Assembly (NCBI RefSeq): GCF_900100305.1
Contig: NZ_FNEY01000018.1
Span: 35,334 to 99,333, forward strand
DNA length: 64,000 bases
Origin: Paracidovorax citrulli
GTDB lineage: Bacteria > Pseudomonadota > Gammaproteobacteria > Burkholderiales > Burkholderiaceae_C
Reading direction: 5' to 3'
Every line of letters begins with the position of its first letter. Position 1 is the first letter of the stretch. Under the pieces are notes generated by a model. The model saw only the letters and a program-made list of their open reading frames with translations. It was not told where the DNA came from and searched no databases. The position numbers were made by a program, and so were the translations under genes. Of this stretch, positions 29,395-38,047 are shown piece by piece.

Positions 29395-30142
29395 AGCCGT
29401 CATAGCCCGTCTTGAGGATCAGCGCCCCCACGACGAGGATGAAAATGCCGCGCACGAAGCCCGTGCCGTGCTTCATCGCCATGTGCGTGCCCAGCACGCT
29501 GCCCGCCACGTTGGCCACCGCCAGCGGCAGCGCGAAGTGCCACCACACCTGGCCCTTGGCCGTGAACAGGATCAGCGCGGCGACGTTGGTCGCGAGGTTG
29601 AGCAGCTTGGCCGAGGCCGAGGCGTTCAGGAAATCGTAGCCCAGCAGCCGCACGAACAGGAACACGAAGAAACTGCCCGTTCCCGGACCGAAGAATCCGT
29701 CGTAGAACCCGATCGCCAGACCGATCAGGCAGGCCATGCGGGTTTCGGCGGCGCCCTCGAAGCGTGGCGCATGGTGCTTGCCGAGATCCTTGCGCGCCAG
29801 GGTGTAGAGCAGCACGGCCAGCAGGATGAAGGGCAGGATCCGGCGCAGGAAGTCCACCGGCACCACGGTGACCGTCCACGCCCCGGCGAACCCTCCCGCG
29901 AAGCCCGCGGCGGCGGCCGGCAGCAGCGACTGCCAGCGTATCTGCACGCGGCGGCTGTACTGCCAGGTGGCGATGGCGGTGCCCCAGATCGAGCCGCTCT
30001 TGTTGGTGCCCAGCAGGGTGGCCGGCGGCGCGTTGGGAAAGGTGGCGAACAGCGCGGGCACCAGGATGAGCCCGCCGCAGCCCACGATGGCATCCACGAA
30101 ACCGGCCAGCAGCGATGCCAGCGAAACAATGATCCATTCCAT
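29384..30142 (-). CDS. TSUP (TauE/SafE-like) exporter
   Basis: A 252-residue inner-membrane protein with about seven to eight helices in two repeats. Each repeat carries the family's Gly-rich entry: VDAIVGCGGLILVPALF near residue 18, and YDGFFGPGTGSFFVFLFVR near 148. TSUP proteins move sulfite, sulfoacetate or other organic anions. No sulfur gene is adjacent; cysH is 8 kb away. Its 3' end overlaps the LysR gene. Confidence 0.88.
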   Translation of the reverse strand: MEWIIVSLASLLAGFVDAIVGCGGLILVPALFATFPNAPPATLLGTNKSGSIWGTAIATWQYSRRVQIRWQSLLPAAAAGFAGGFAGAWTVTVVPVDFLRRILPFILLAVLLYTLARKDLGKHHAPRFEGAAETRMACLIGLAIGFYDGFFGPGTGSFFVFLFVRLLGYDFLNASASAKLLNLATNVAALILFTAKGQVWWHFALPLAVANVAGSVLGTHMAMKHGTGFVRGIFILVVGALILKTGYDGFMR

Positions 30143-30444
30143 CCCCGGATTGTCTCACCCGCTATGGTTTCCATAGCTTGCAGGCAAAAAAAAGCGCCGG
30201 GATCACCGGCGCTTGGGGAAACAGGGCATCTTGTAGGGGATGCTTGGAATGGTGTTTTCGAGTTCGAGTTTGTCTCCTCGGCCCCCTCGTTGCGCGACGT
30301 GCGCGCCATCGGGTAACTACAATGTAACTCCCGCACTCGCCTGGTGCATTGGGGGTTTCCCGCAGGCGGCCCGTGCGCGATGGCGGTGCGCCGGGTGGCC
30401 GGACGGGCGCCGTGGTGGTGCATCTGCCCGCGTACGGTTGCGCG
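30143..30444. other. 302-bp intergenic region, possible minus-strand small RNA
   Basis: No convincing protein gene is seen. The region holds a strong minus-strand terminator (30186-30214) about 230 bp beyond the GMC oxidoreductase stop. Upstream of it on the minus strand are TACATTGTAGTTAC near 30313-30328, AT-rich against the genome and possibly promoter-like, and then about 120 bases with two short GAACTCGAA-type direct repeats around 30255-30270. This could be a stand-alone small RNA of about 120-130 nt or only a long 3' tail of the GMC transcript. Confidence 0.35.
30186..30214 (-). terminator. Strong intrinsic terminator
   Basis: On the minus strand AAGCGCCGG and CCGGCGCTT form a perfect 9-bp stem around a 5-base loop, followed by a run of eight T overlapping the stem end. 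It insulates the TSUP gene from transcription arriving from the right. Confidence 0.85.
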
Positions 30445-32139
30445 TCAGCCACCGGCCCGGGCTTCGTCGCGCAGCCATTCGGCCGCCTTTTCCGCGATCA
30501 TCAGGGTGGGCGAATTGGTGTTGCCGCTGGTGATGGTGGGCATGGCGCCCGCATCCACCACCCGCAGGCCCGCGATCGTGCCGCCCCGGCCGTCCCGCAC
30601 GCGCAGCCGCGCGTCGAGCACCGCGGCGGGATCCCCGTCGGCGCCCATGCGCGTGGTGCCCACGGGGTGGAAGATGGTGGTGGCGATGTCTCCCGCCAGG
30701 CGCGCGAGCTCCTCGTCGGTCTGGTACTGCGGGCCCGGCTTCCATTCCTCGGGCCGGTAGGGCGCCAGTGCCGGCTGCGCCACGATGCGGCGCGTGACAC
30801 GCAGCGAATCGGCGGCCACCTGCCGGTCCTCCGGCGTGCTCAGGTAGCGCGGCGCGATCGCCGGCGCGTCCTGGAAGCGGGGGCTGCGGATGCGCACCGT
30901 GCCGCGGCTCGTGGGATTGAGGTTGCACACGCTGGCGGTGAACGCCGGGAACGTGTGCAGCGGCTCCCCGAACGCATCGAGCGACAGGGGCTGCACGTGG
31001 TACTGGATATTGGGGTGCGGCTGCCCGGGCGCGCTGCGGGTGAAGGCCCCCAGTTGCGACGGCGCCATGCTCATCGGGCCGGTGCGCTTCAGGGCGTACT
31101 CGAGCCCGATGCGCGCGCGGCCCCACAGGTTGCCCGCCAGCGTGTTGAGCGTGGGCACCCCGTTCACCTTGAAGACCGCGCGGATCTGCAGGTGGTCCTG
31201 CAGGTTGCCGCCCACCCCCGGCAGGTCGTGCGCCACGGGGATGCCGTGCGACTGCAGCAACTCTCCCGGGCCGATGCCCGAGAGCTGCAGCAATTGCGGC
31301 GAATTGACGGCACCCGCGCTCAGGATCACGTCGCGGGCGGCATGCGCGGTGACCATCTCGCTGCCGTTCCACACCTCCACGCCCGTGCAGCGGCTGGTGC
31401 CGTCCGGCAGGCACTCCAGCAGAAGCCGCGCGGCCTGCGCGCCGGTCCACATCTCGAAATTGGGCCGGCCGTAGCAGGTGGGCCGCAGGAAGGCCTTGGC
31501 GGTGTTCCAGCGCCAGCCGTTCTTCTGGTTGACCTCGAAATAGCCCACGCCCTCGTTGGTGCCGCCGTTGAAGTCGTCGGTGGCCGGAATGCCGGCCTCC
31601 TGCGCGGCGCGCGCGAAAGCGTCCAGCACGTCCCAGCGCAGGCGCTGGCGCTCCACCCGCCATTCACCGCTGCCGCCGGTGGTCTTGCTGCCGTGCAGCT
31701 GCCGGAATGCCTCGCTCGCGGTGTCGGGGCGGTCCAGGCGCCAGTGGTCCTCGTGGCGGCGGAAGGCCGGCAGCACGGATTCCCAGCGCCATGTATCGTC
31801 GCCGGTGATCTCCGCCCACTGCTCGTAGTCCCGTGCCTGCCCGCGCATGTAGATCATGCCGTTGATGCTGCTGCAGCCGCCCAGGGTCTTGCCGCGCGGG
31901 TAGCGCAGGCTGCGGCCGTTCAGCCCCTCGTCCGGTTCGGTCTGGTAGAGCCAGTCGGTGCGCGGGTTGCCGATGCAGTAGAGGTAGCCCACGGGAATGT
32001 GGATCCAGTGGTAATCGTCCTTGCGGCCGGCTTCCACGAGCAGCACGCGGTGCCGCGGATCGGCGCTCAGCCGGTTGCACAGCAGGGCGCCGGCCGTACC
32101 GCCGCCGATGACGATGAAGTCGAAAGAGGTGTCGCTCAT
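30445..32139 (-). CDS. GMC-family FAD-dependent oxidoreductase (choline dehydrogenase-like)
   Basis: A 564-residue flavoenzyme oxidising an alcohol. The FAD-binding Rossmann motif is FIVIGGGTAGALLCNRLS (residues 8-25), the first GMC signature GKTLGGCSSINGMIYMRG (near 83-100) and the second SAGAVNSPQLLQLSGIGP (near 272). The catalytic His is in FHPVGTTRMG and the C-terminal Asn/His region in TSGNTNSPTLMIAEKAA. The start at 32139 places the Rossmann fold at the N-terminus. It stands alone, without a betaine-aldehyde dehydrogenase neighbour, so choline as substrate is not supported. Confidence 0.92.
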   Translation of the reverse strand: MSDTSFDFIVIGGGTAGALLCNRLSADPRHRVLLVEAGRKDDYHWIHIPVGYLYCIGNPRTDWLYQTEPDEGLNGRSLRYPRGKTLGGCSSINGMIYMRGQARDYEQWAEITGDDTWRWESVLPAFRRHEDHWRLDRPDTASEAFRQLHGSKTTGGSGEWRVERQRLRWDVLDAFARAAQEAGIPATDDFNGGTNEGVGYFEVNQKNGWRWNTAKAFLRPTCYGRPNFEMWTGAQAARLLLECLPDGTSRCTGVEVWNGSEMVTAHAARDVILSAGAVNSPQLLQLSGIGPGELLQSHGIPVAHDLPGVGGNLQDHLQIRAVFKVNGVPTLNTLAGNLWGRARIGLEYALKRTGPMSMAPSQLGAFTRSAPGQPHPNIQYHVQPLSLDAFGEPLHTFPAFTASVCNLNPTSRGTVRIRSPRFQDAPAIAPRYLSTPEDRQVAADSLRVTRRIVAQPALAPYRPEEWKPGPQYQTDEELARLAGDIATTIFHPVGTTRMGADGDPAAVLDARLRVRDGRGGTIAGLRVVDAGAMPTITSGNTNSPTLMIAEKAAEWLRDEARAGG

Positions 32140-32455
32140 GGAAGAAGGGGCAGGCGTCGCGCGCTCCGGGGCCGCACCGGCGGCAGGCCCGGCCCATTGT
32201 GCGCGGCGCGGCACGGCTGTCGATAGGGAAACACCCATCGCTCACGAATCGATAGCAAAAAGAAATGGTGGAGCAAGGGTTTGGATCGGATTTGATGAAA
32301 TTTCAAACGCCGGCTTCCGCCATACGGACGGGCTTTGCGCTGACGCGCCCGCCGTTCCGCGCTCCGCTAACATCCGGTTGCCGTTTCTTCGGTGTCCCCT
32401 TGCCGGTACTTTCCCGCCATTTTTTTCCCGCGCCTGCCTCCGTCCTGCCCTGCCC

Positions 32456-33583
32456 ATGAGCGACAGCCCGCCCCGCATCGAACGCACCGACACGCCCGAA
32501 GGGCCAGTCGCCGCGCTGCACGGGCGCTGGGGCGCGGCGGACCTGGGTGCGCGGCGCACCTGGCGCGAGGTGTCCGCGCAACTCGCGCAGAACGCGCCGG
32601 ACTCCGGCCTGGGGTGGGATCTGCGCAGCGTCGATTGGCTGGACCACGTCGGCGCGCAACTGCTCTGGAACCACTGGGGGCGCGTCTGGCCCGAACGGAT
32701 CGCGCTCGACGATGCCCAGCGCGACATGCTCGATCGCGTGGCCGAATTCACCGTCATCGACCGGCCGCCCGTTCCTCCCTGGCGCCTCGTCGAGGAAGTG
32801 GACCGCCTCGGCGTGAAGGTGCTGCACGCGCTCGGCCACGGCAGGCATTTGCTGGAACTGGTGGGGCAACTGGTCATCGACCTCGGCAGTGCCTTGCGCG
32901 CACCGCGCCGCGCGCCCTGGCGCGACGTCTCGGGCCACCTCTACCGCATGGGCGCCACGGCCCTGCCCATCACGGCCATCGTGGGCTTCCTGATCGGCGT
33001 GGTGCTGGCCTACCTCATGAGCCTGCAACTGCGGCAGTTCGGCGCCGAGTCCTTCATCGTCAACATCCTGGGCATCTCGCTGATCCGGGAACTGGGCCCC
33101 ATGCTCGCGGCCATCCTCGTGGCGGGGCGGTCCGGTTCGGCCATCACGGCGCAGATCGGCGTCATGCGGGTCACCGAGGAACTGGATGCCATGCGCGTCA
33201 TGGGCATCCCGCACGGCTTCCGGCTGGTGATGCCGCGCGCCGTGGCACTCGCCATCGCCATGCCGCTCATCGCCGTCTGGACCACGCTGTGCGCCCTGGC
33301 CGGAGGCATGCTCGCGGCCGACATCGCCATGGACGTATCGCCCGCCTACTTCGTGCAGGCGCTGCCCAACGCGGTGGGCTTCTCCAACCTCGTGCTCGCC
33401 ATGGCGAAGTCGGTGGTGTTCGGCGTCGGCATCGCGCTCATCGGCTGCCACTGGGGCCTGCGCGTGAAGCCCAACACCCAGAGCCTGGGCGAGGGCACCA
33501 CGGCTTCGGTGGTGAACGCCATCACCATGGTCATCATCGTGGACGCGCTCTTCGCGATCGCGTTCAAGAACCTCGGGATCTAG
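32456..33583 (+). CDS. MCE-system permease (MlaE-like) with N-terminal STAS-like region
   Basis: A 375-residue inner-membrane permease of an MCE lipid ABC transporter. Residues 1-115 are hydrophilic and resemble a STAS-like domain (LDDAQRDMLDRV at the end). The MlaE domain follows, with FLIGVVLAYLMSLQLRQFG near residue 180, SLIRELGPMLAAILVAGR near 205 and the conserved EELDAMRVMGI near 240. It is first in a permease-ATPase-MCE-lipoprotein operon with 2-bp and overlapping junctions. In canonical mla the STAS protein MlaB is separate, so here the function is probably built in. Confidence 0.88.
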   Translation: MSDSPPRIERTDTPEGPVAALHGRWGAADLGARRTWREVSAQLAQNAPDSGLGWDLRSVDWLDHVGAQLLWNHWGRVWPERIALDDAQRDMLDRVAEFTVIDRPPVPPWRLVEEVDRLGVKVLHALGHGRHLLELVGQLVIDLGSALRAPRRAPWRDVSGHLYRMGATALPITAIVGFLIGVVLAYLMSLQLRQFGAESFIVNILGISLIRELGPMLAAILVAGRSGSAITAQIGVMRVTEELDAMRVMGIPHGFRLVMPRAVALAIAMPLIAVWTTLCALAGGMLAADIAMDVSPAYFVQALPNAVGFSNLVLAMAKSVVFGVGIALIGCHWGLRVKPNTQSLGEGTTASVVNAITMVIIVDALFAIAFKNLGI

Positions 33584-33585
33584 GC

Positions 33586-34455
33586 ATGACGCGCGACGCA
33601 GCAGAAGACGCCACCGGCCCCGCCGCCGCGCCCGAGCCGCCGCCGAAGGACGCGCCGCCCGTGGTCGAGATCCGCGGCCTCTCCACCGTGTTCGGCAAGG
33701 GCGACGAGGCCTTCGCCGTGCACGAGAACCTCGACCTCACCGTGCGGCGCGGCGAGATCCTCGCGCTCGTGGGCGGCTCGGGCACCGGCAAGACGGTGCT
33801 GCTGCGCCAGATGCTGGGGCTCACCCGACCCGCCAAGGGCAGCGTCACGGTGCTGGGCCGGCCCGCCTCCGAAATGGGCCGGGCGGGCGCCGCCAGCCGC
33901 GTGGGCATGCTGTTCCAGCACGGCGCGCTGTTCTCGGCGTTCAGCGTGCTGGACAACGTGGCCTTCGCGCTGCGCGAGCAGGGTACCCTGCCCAAGGACC
34001 TGATCTGCGATGCCGCCATGGTCAAGCTGCGCATGGTGGGCCTGAAGCCCGAACACGCCACGCGCATGCCATCGGATCTGTCCGGCGGCATGATCAAGCG
34101 CGTGGCGCTGGCGCGCGCGCTCGTCATGGACCCGCCGCTGTTGCTGCTCGACGAGCCCACCGCGGGCCTCGACCCGAACAGCTCCGACGAATTCTGCGAA
34201 CTGCTGCGCGAGCTGCATGCCGCACTCGGCCTCACCGTGGTGATGGTCACGCACGACCTGGATACGCTGTTCGCGCTCAGCACGCGTGTCGCGGTCCTCG
34301 CGGAAAAACGCGTCATCACCAGCGGCACGCCGCAGGAGGTGACCCGCTTCGAGCATCCGTTCATTCAACACTTTTTCCTCGGGGAGCGCGGCCGCCGCGC
34401 GATGGCGCCCGCGCCGTCGGCGCCGCCTGCCGCCGCCCCGGGACAGGAGGCCTGA
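33586..34455 (+). CDS. MCE-system ABC ATPase (MlaF-like)
   Basis: A 289-residue cytoplasmic ATPase. An Ala/Pro-rich N-tail (1-27) precedes Walker A GGSGTGKTVLL (near 64-74). The Q-loop is in MLFQHGALFSAFSVLDNVAF, the signature LSGGMIKRVALARAL near 166, Walker B LLLLDEPTAGLDP and the switch MVTHDLDTLF. These forms (GALFSS-type Q-loop, SGGM signature) are typical of MCE-transporter ATPases. The stop overlaps the next start (TGATG at 34453-34457). Confidence 0.92.
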   Translation: MTRDAAEDATGPAAAPEPPPKDAPPVVEIRGLSTVFGKGDEAFAVHENLDLTVRRGEILALVGGSGTGKTVLLRQMLGLTRPAKGSVTVLGRPASEMGRAGAASRVGMLFQHGALFSAFSVLDNVAFALREQGTLPKDLICDAAMVKLRMVGLKPEHATRMPSDLSGGMIKRVALARALVMDPPLLLLDEPTAGLDPNSSDEFCELLRELHAALGLTVVMVTHDLDTLFALSTRVAVLAEKRVITSGTPQEVTRFEHPFIQHFFLGERGRRAMAPAPSAPPAAAPGQEA

Positions 34456-35435
34456 TGGAAAACAAGTCCCACGCCCTGGCCGCGGGCATTTTCGTGGTCG
34501 TGGTGGCGGCGCTGCTGGCGGCGCTCGGCCTGTGGCTCACCCGCGACCGGGCCAGCTACCAGCTCTACGAGCTCTCCACGCGCGAGAGCGTCGGCGGTCT
34601 GCAGCCCCAGGCCGCCGTGCGCTACAAGGGCGTGGCCGTGGGCAAGGTCACGCGCATCGGCTTCGATCCCGACGTGCCGGGCAACGTGCTCATCCGCATC
34701 GCCGTCAACGACCAGGCGCCCGTCACCCCGGCCACCTTCGCCGTGCTGGGCTACCAGGGCGTCACGGGCCTGGCCCACGTGCTGCTCGATGACGGCAACG
34801 GTCCGCAGCCGGCGCTGCCCCGCGGAGCGAGCGACCTGCCGCGGCTGCCCCTCAAGAGCTCCCCCTTCAGCCAGCTGGCGGAGCAGGGGCCGGCCATCCT
34901 CGCGCAGGTGCAGCAGGCCACCGATCGCATCAACGACCTGCTGGGCGACGAGAACCAGAAACGCTTTTCCCTGGCGCTGGAGAACCTCGGCCAGGCCGCC
35001 GGCAGCGCCAACGCGCTCATGAAGCGGCTCGATGCCACCGTGGAGCAGCGGCTCGACCCCGCACTGGCCTCGGTGCCGGCGGTGGCCAGTGATGCCCGCG
35101 AGACCCTGAAAGCCCTGCGGCAGGCCGGCACCAACGCCGGTGATGCCGCCAACGAGGTCAAGGCCGCGGTGCGCAAGCTCAGCGCCGAAAACGGACCGCT
35201 CGACCAGATCGCCGACAGCTCGCAATCGCTCTCGCTCGCCGCGGACCGTTTCGGCCGCGTGACGCTGCCGCGCCTGAACCACGCCGCCGACGAAACCTCG
35301 CGCGCTGCGCGCCGGCTGGGCCGGGCGGCGAGCGGCTTCAGCGACAACCCGCAATCGCTCATCTACGGGCCCGGCCGCGCCGCGGGCGGCCCCGGCGAGC
35401 CCGGATTCGAGGCGCCTGCCGTCGCGGCCCCGTAA
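34455..35435 (+). CDS. MCE-domain (MlaD-like) periplasmic protein
   Basis: A 326-residue protein anchored by one N-terminal helix (residues 7-29). A single MCE domain (about 40-115) carries GLQPQAAVRYKGVAVGKVTRI and ends in GYQGVTGLAHVLLDD. A long periplasmic helical region (135-290) follows, as in PqiB/YebT-unlike single-MCE proteins that form a hexameric ring with a helical tube. The C-tail is Gly/Pro-rich. It pairs with the permease and ATPase before it to move lipids between membranes. Direction of transport is not readable. Confidence 0.9.
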   Translation: MENKSHALAAGIFVVVVAALLAALGLWLTRDRASYQLYELSTRESVGGLQPQAAVRYKGVAVGKVTRIGFDPDVPGNVLIRIAVNDQAPVTPATFAVLGYQGVTGLAHVLLDDGNGPQPALPRGASDLPRLPLKSSPFSQLAEQGPAILAQVQQATDRINDLLGDENQKRFSLALENLGQAAGSANALMKRLDATVEQRLDPALASVPAVASDARETLKALRQAGTNAGDAANEVKAAVRKLSAENGPLDQIADSSQSLSLAADRFGRVTLPRLNHAADETSRAARRLGRAASGFSDNPQSLIYGPGRAAGGPGEPGFEAPAVAAP

Positions 35436-35514
35436 GGCGCAGGCCGCCCGCCCGGGCACCTGCATGCCCCCCGCAGCACCTTCCACCGCATCCATGGACA
35501 TGACGAGGAACGAC

Positions 35515-36177
35515 ATGGCACACCACGCAGTCAACACCCGGGCCCGCGGACTCTGGACCGCCCTCGCGGCCGCCGCGCTCATGGCGGGCTGCTCCGCCCT
35601 GCCTGCGCCGCCGCCCCGGGCCGACGTGTACGACTTCGGTCCCGGCACGCTGGCGCAAGCGCCCGGCGAACGCGGCGCGCCGCTGCCGCCCATCGCGCTG
35701 CCGGAGGTGGCCGTCGCGGGGCCGGTCGAAGGCAGCACCGCCGTGCTGTACCGCCTGGCGTACGACGATCCGCGCCACCTGCGTCCCTATGGCCAGGCAC
35801 GCTGGAGCCAGCCGCCCGCACAACTCGTGCAGCAGGCCCTGCGCGACCAGCTCGGCCTGCGCCGCGCCGTGCTCATGGGCGAGGAGGGCGCGGCGCAGCT
35901 CGTGGACACCGGCAAGCCGCCCGCGGTGCTGCGCGTGGAGATCGAGGAGTTCAGCCAGGTCTTCCAGGCGCCCAAGGCCAGCACCGGCGTGCTGCGGCTG
36001 CGCGCCTCGCTCGCCGACTCCACCCAGGCCGGCGAGAAGCTCGTCGCCCAGCGCGTCTTCGTCATCCAGCGCCCGGCTCCCACGCCGGACGCCCGCGGCG
36101 GTACCCATGCGATGGCGGAAGCAGCTGCCCAGGCGGCGCGGGACGTGGCGGCCTGGGTGGAGCAGGCGGGGCGGTAG
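35515..36177 (+). CDS. ABC-transport auxiliary lipoprotein (PqiC-like)
   Basis: A 220-residue lipoprotein. The signal peptide ends in the lipobox LMAGC (near residue 26-30), so the mature protein is lipid-anchored, probably in the outer membrane. The rest matches the ABC-trans-aux domain, with YRLAYDDPRHLRPYGQARW and RVEIEEFSQVF. ATG 35515 has GAGGAACGAC upstream. In-frame starts at 35464 and 35494 would spoil the signal peptide. It ends the four-gene MCE operon and probably forms the outer-membrane end of the lipid pathway. Confidence 0.85.
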   Translation: MAHHAVNTRARGLWTALAAAALMAGCSALPAPPPRADVYDFGPGTLAQAPGERGAPLPPIALPEVAVAGPVEGSTAVLYRLAYDDPRHLRPYGQARWSQPPAQLVQQALRDQLGLRRAVLMGEEGAAQLVDTGKPPAVLRVEIEEFSQVFQAPKASTGVLRLRASLADSTQAGEKLVAQRVFVIQRPAPTPDARGGTHAMAEAAAQAARDVAAWVEQAGR

Positions 36178-36216
36178 GCGGGTATCGGTACTGCAGCAGC
36201 CTTCGGCCTGCCATCG

Positions 36217-37872
36217 TCACATCCTGCATTTTTGGACGATGTTGTCGATGAAGGAGGCATTGCGAACCAATACCCTGTCCACCAGGTCGGCGTCCGGCAT
36301 CCAACTGCATCCTGAAAGACGCCCCAAGCCTTGACGCAACGAAAGAAGCGATGCGGTGGATCCGTCAATATCGAGTGAGGCGTACCAGCGCTTGACCGTC
36401 GCCGCTTCGGGCGTGGCGTGGGGGCGCAGCGCTTCGCGCATGCAATCGACAACTGCCTCGTGAACCGGATCGAGACCTTTCGCATAACGGCTGTTCAGCA
36501 CACTCCGGTCGAGCAGCACGTTCAGCGCCAGCTCGGGGTTCTCGATGACCTTCCCCCAGCCATGCCGGACCGGATCCCGCGGACTCGCCGTGGCGTCCTC
36601 CTCCCGGTCGTAGCGGAACCCCGTGACATCGATGTTCACGACCTGGTGCCGGCCGTCTGCGCCAGGGACGACCAGCATGTTGTCCGGCCCCAGGTCGGAC
36701 GATTCCCCCAGGGTCAACCGGGTCAGCAGCGAAATGAACAATCCGTCCAATCCCTTCTGTCGCAACGCTTCGCTCAGGGCCTGCTGGCCCGAGCTGAGAT
36801 TGGCGGGATCGTTGATGTGGGAAACCAATGCCTGCGCCCGTGCCAACTCATCCGGTTTCACCCTGTTCCCGGCAGCAGCTGTCTTGATGAGCGATGAAGC
36901 GCGTTTTGCTTCCGCGAGCGAAACGCCATCCGGAAGAAAAGGCTGGGTCAGGAAGACATCTAGCGGCGTGGCGTCCGGAATGAGCCGCGAAGCGATCAAC
37001 GCATTGTTCTCCACGGCCAGCAGGGACGAGTCCGGGATATGGTGCCTTGCAAGATAAGTGCCTTGCAAAGCATTGACCATGTCCTGCGCGGCAGCCACGT
37101 TGATGACATCAAAAATGACCGGTATGCCGAGTGGATTCCTCAACTGCGGGTCTGCGCGGACGAGGCTCGCATGAACGTCGCTGACATCGTCGATGTCCAA
37201 CTCGTCCACCTTCGCTTTCTCCGCCAGTTTTCTTCCTTTCTCGCTTTGGAGAAAGCCATGGAAAGCACCTGTCAGCTCTCGTTCCAGAGCCCCTTTCGCG
37301 GTGCCACCCTCCACGAGCCTGTCCCAGGCACTGACGATGTAGCCCAGGCGCTTGTTCGCTTCGGCAACCTGCCCTTTCGCACAAAGTGCAACCGCCTGGC
37401 CCAGCAAGCTTCGCGAGATTCCTGTCTTGACAAGATGCTCCTCGCCATCGATCTTCCCGACCATTCCGACGTCGCTGCCTCCTAACGCCTTCTTCGAGCG
37501 TGAGAAAACAACGCCATTTCCGGAGACTCCCGATGCGGCCTGGACGTTGCCTGGGTCGCGGCGGGTTGAGAGGAATGACAGATGCCTGACGATCGAGAAC
37601 ATGTCCCCGTGGGACCGATGCCCTTGCACCGGCCTGGTGGGACGGTCCGTTGATGCCGGGTGCATGGCAGCCAGCGCTCCTCGGTTAAGAGGAGTCGCCG
37701 AGGCACCGCTCGTCGGTCTTCTGCGTGGCAATCCATCCAGCCGGGGGACGTGCCCGGCGTGGCGACCCGCTAAGACGGCAGGGGCGGCAGGGGCCGTGTT
37801 CGGCTCTACATCATTATTTCCACGGGGGGATGAACCCGTGGCGCGTGTCTGACGATTAATACGATATTCCAC
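36217..37872 (-). CDS. Candidate type III effector with kinase-like catalytic motifs
   Basis: I do not recognise a named family. With the GTG at 37872 the product has 551 residues. The first 120 are Ser/Pro/Arg/Gly/Ala-rich, without a Sec signal, as in type III effectors. From 128 it is globular and helical. Three spaced motifs recall the phosphoinositide-kinase/HipA-type kinase fold: EEHLVKTG (145-151, candidate ATP lysine K149), SDLGPDNMLVV (392-402, D393 and N398 spaced like DRHxxN) and VVNIDVTGF (411-419, metal D415). The start is uncertain: GTG 37872 has CGGAAG five bases upstream and sits about 18 nt after a predicted HrpX-type start point. ATG 37665 (GAGGAG, long spacing) gives 482 residues and keeps all motifs. 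GC content is visibly lower than in flanking genes, which suggests acquisition. It converges with the MCE operon. Confidence 0.55.
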   Translation of the reverse strand: MEYRINRQTRATGSSPRGNNDVEPNTAPAAPAVLAGRHAGHVPRLDGLPRRRPTSGASATPLNRGALAAMHPASTDRPTRPVQGHRSHGDMFSIVRHLSFLSTRRDPGNVQAASGVSGNGVVFSRSKKALGGSDVGMVGKIDGEEHLVKTGISRSLLGQAVALCAKGQVAEANKRLGYIVSAWDRLVEGGTAKGALERELTGAFHGFLQSEKGRKLAEKAKVDELDIDDVSDVHASLVRADPQLRNPLGIPVIFDVINVAAAQDMVNALQGTYLARHHIPDSSLLAVENNALIASRLIPDATPLDVFLTQPFLPDGVSLAEAKRASSLIKTAAAGNRVKPDELARAQALVSHINDPANLSSGQQALSEALRQKGLDGLFISLLTRLTLGESSDLGPDNMLVVPGADGRHQVVNIDVTGFRYDREEDATASPRDPVRHGWGKVIENPELALNVLLDRSVLNSRYAKGLDPVHEAVVDCMREALRPHATPEAATVKRWYASLDIDGSTASLLSLRQGLGRLSGCSWMPDADLVDRVLVRNASFIDNIVQKCRM

Positions 37873-37896
37873 GATGCTTCCGCAGCAAATGGCGAC

Positions 37897-37959
37897 ATCT
37901 TGGGGGCACGGAAGGCGTGGTGCCTGGTCACCCAGCGCACCAGTCCACCAATAAACGAA
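37897..37959 (-). promoter_or_regulatory. Degenerate PIP-like box with -10 element
   Basis: On the minus strand TTCGT (37959-37955), 15 bases and TGCGC (37939-37935) match the PIP box with one off-consensus base in the second half-site. After 32 bases comes CAAGAT (37902-37897), fitting YANNNT. It precedes the GTG start at 37872. The half-site mismatch makes this weaker than the box at 870. Confidence 0.35.
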
Positions 37960-38047
37960 ATAAAACCGCAGCGCGGCACAATGCCAGCCTTGCCGCCACT
38001 TCTTCCTTCCCTTTTCTTGCAGCGCGGCAACGGAGCCACGCATTCCC

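Noticed and set aside
37666..37871. Only ATG 37665 as start of the kinase-like gene
   Set aside because: Kept as an alternative, not chosen, because GTG 37872 has a closer Shine-Dalgarno and sits just after the predicted HrpX-type start. The call remains uncertain.
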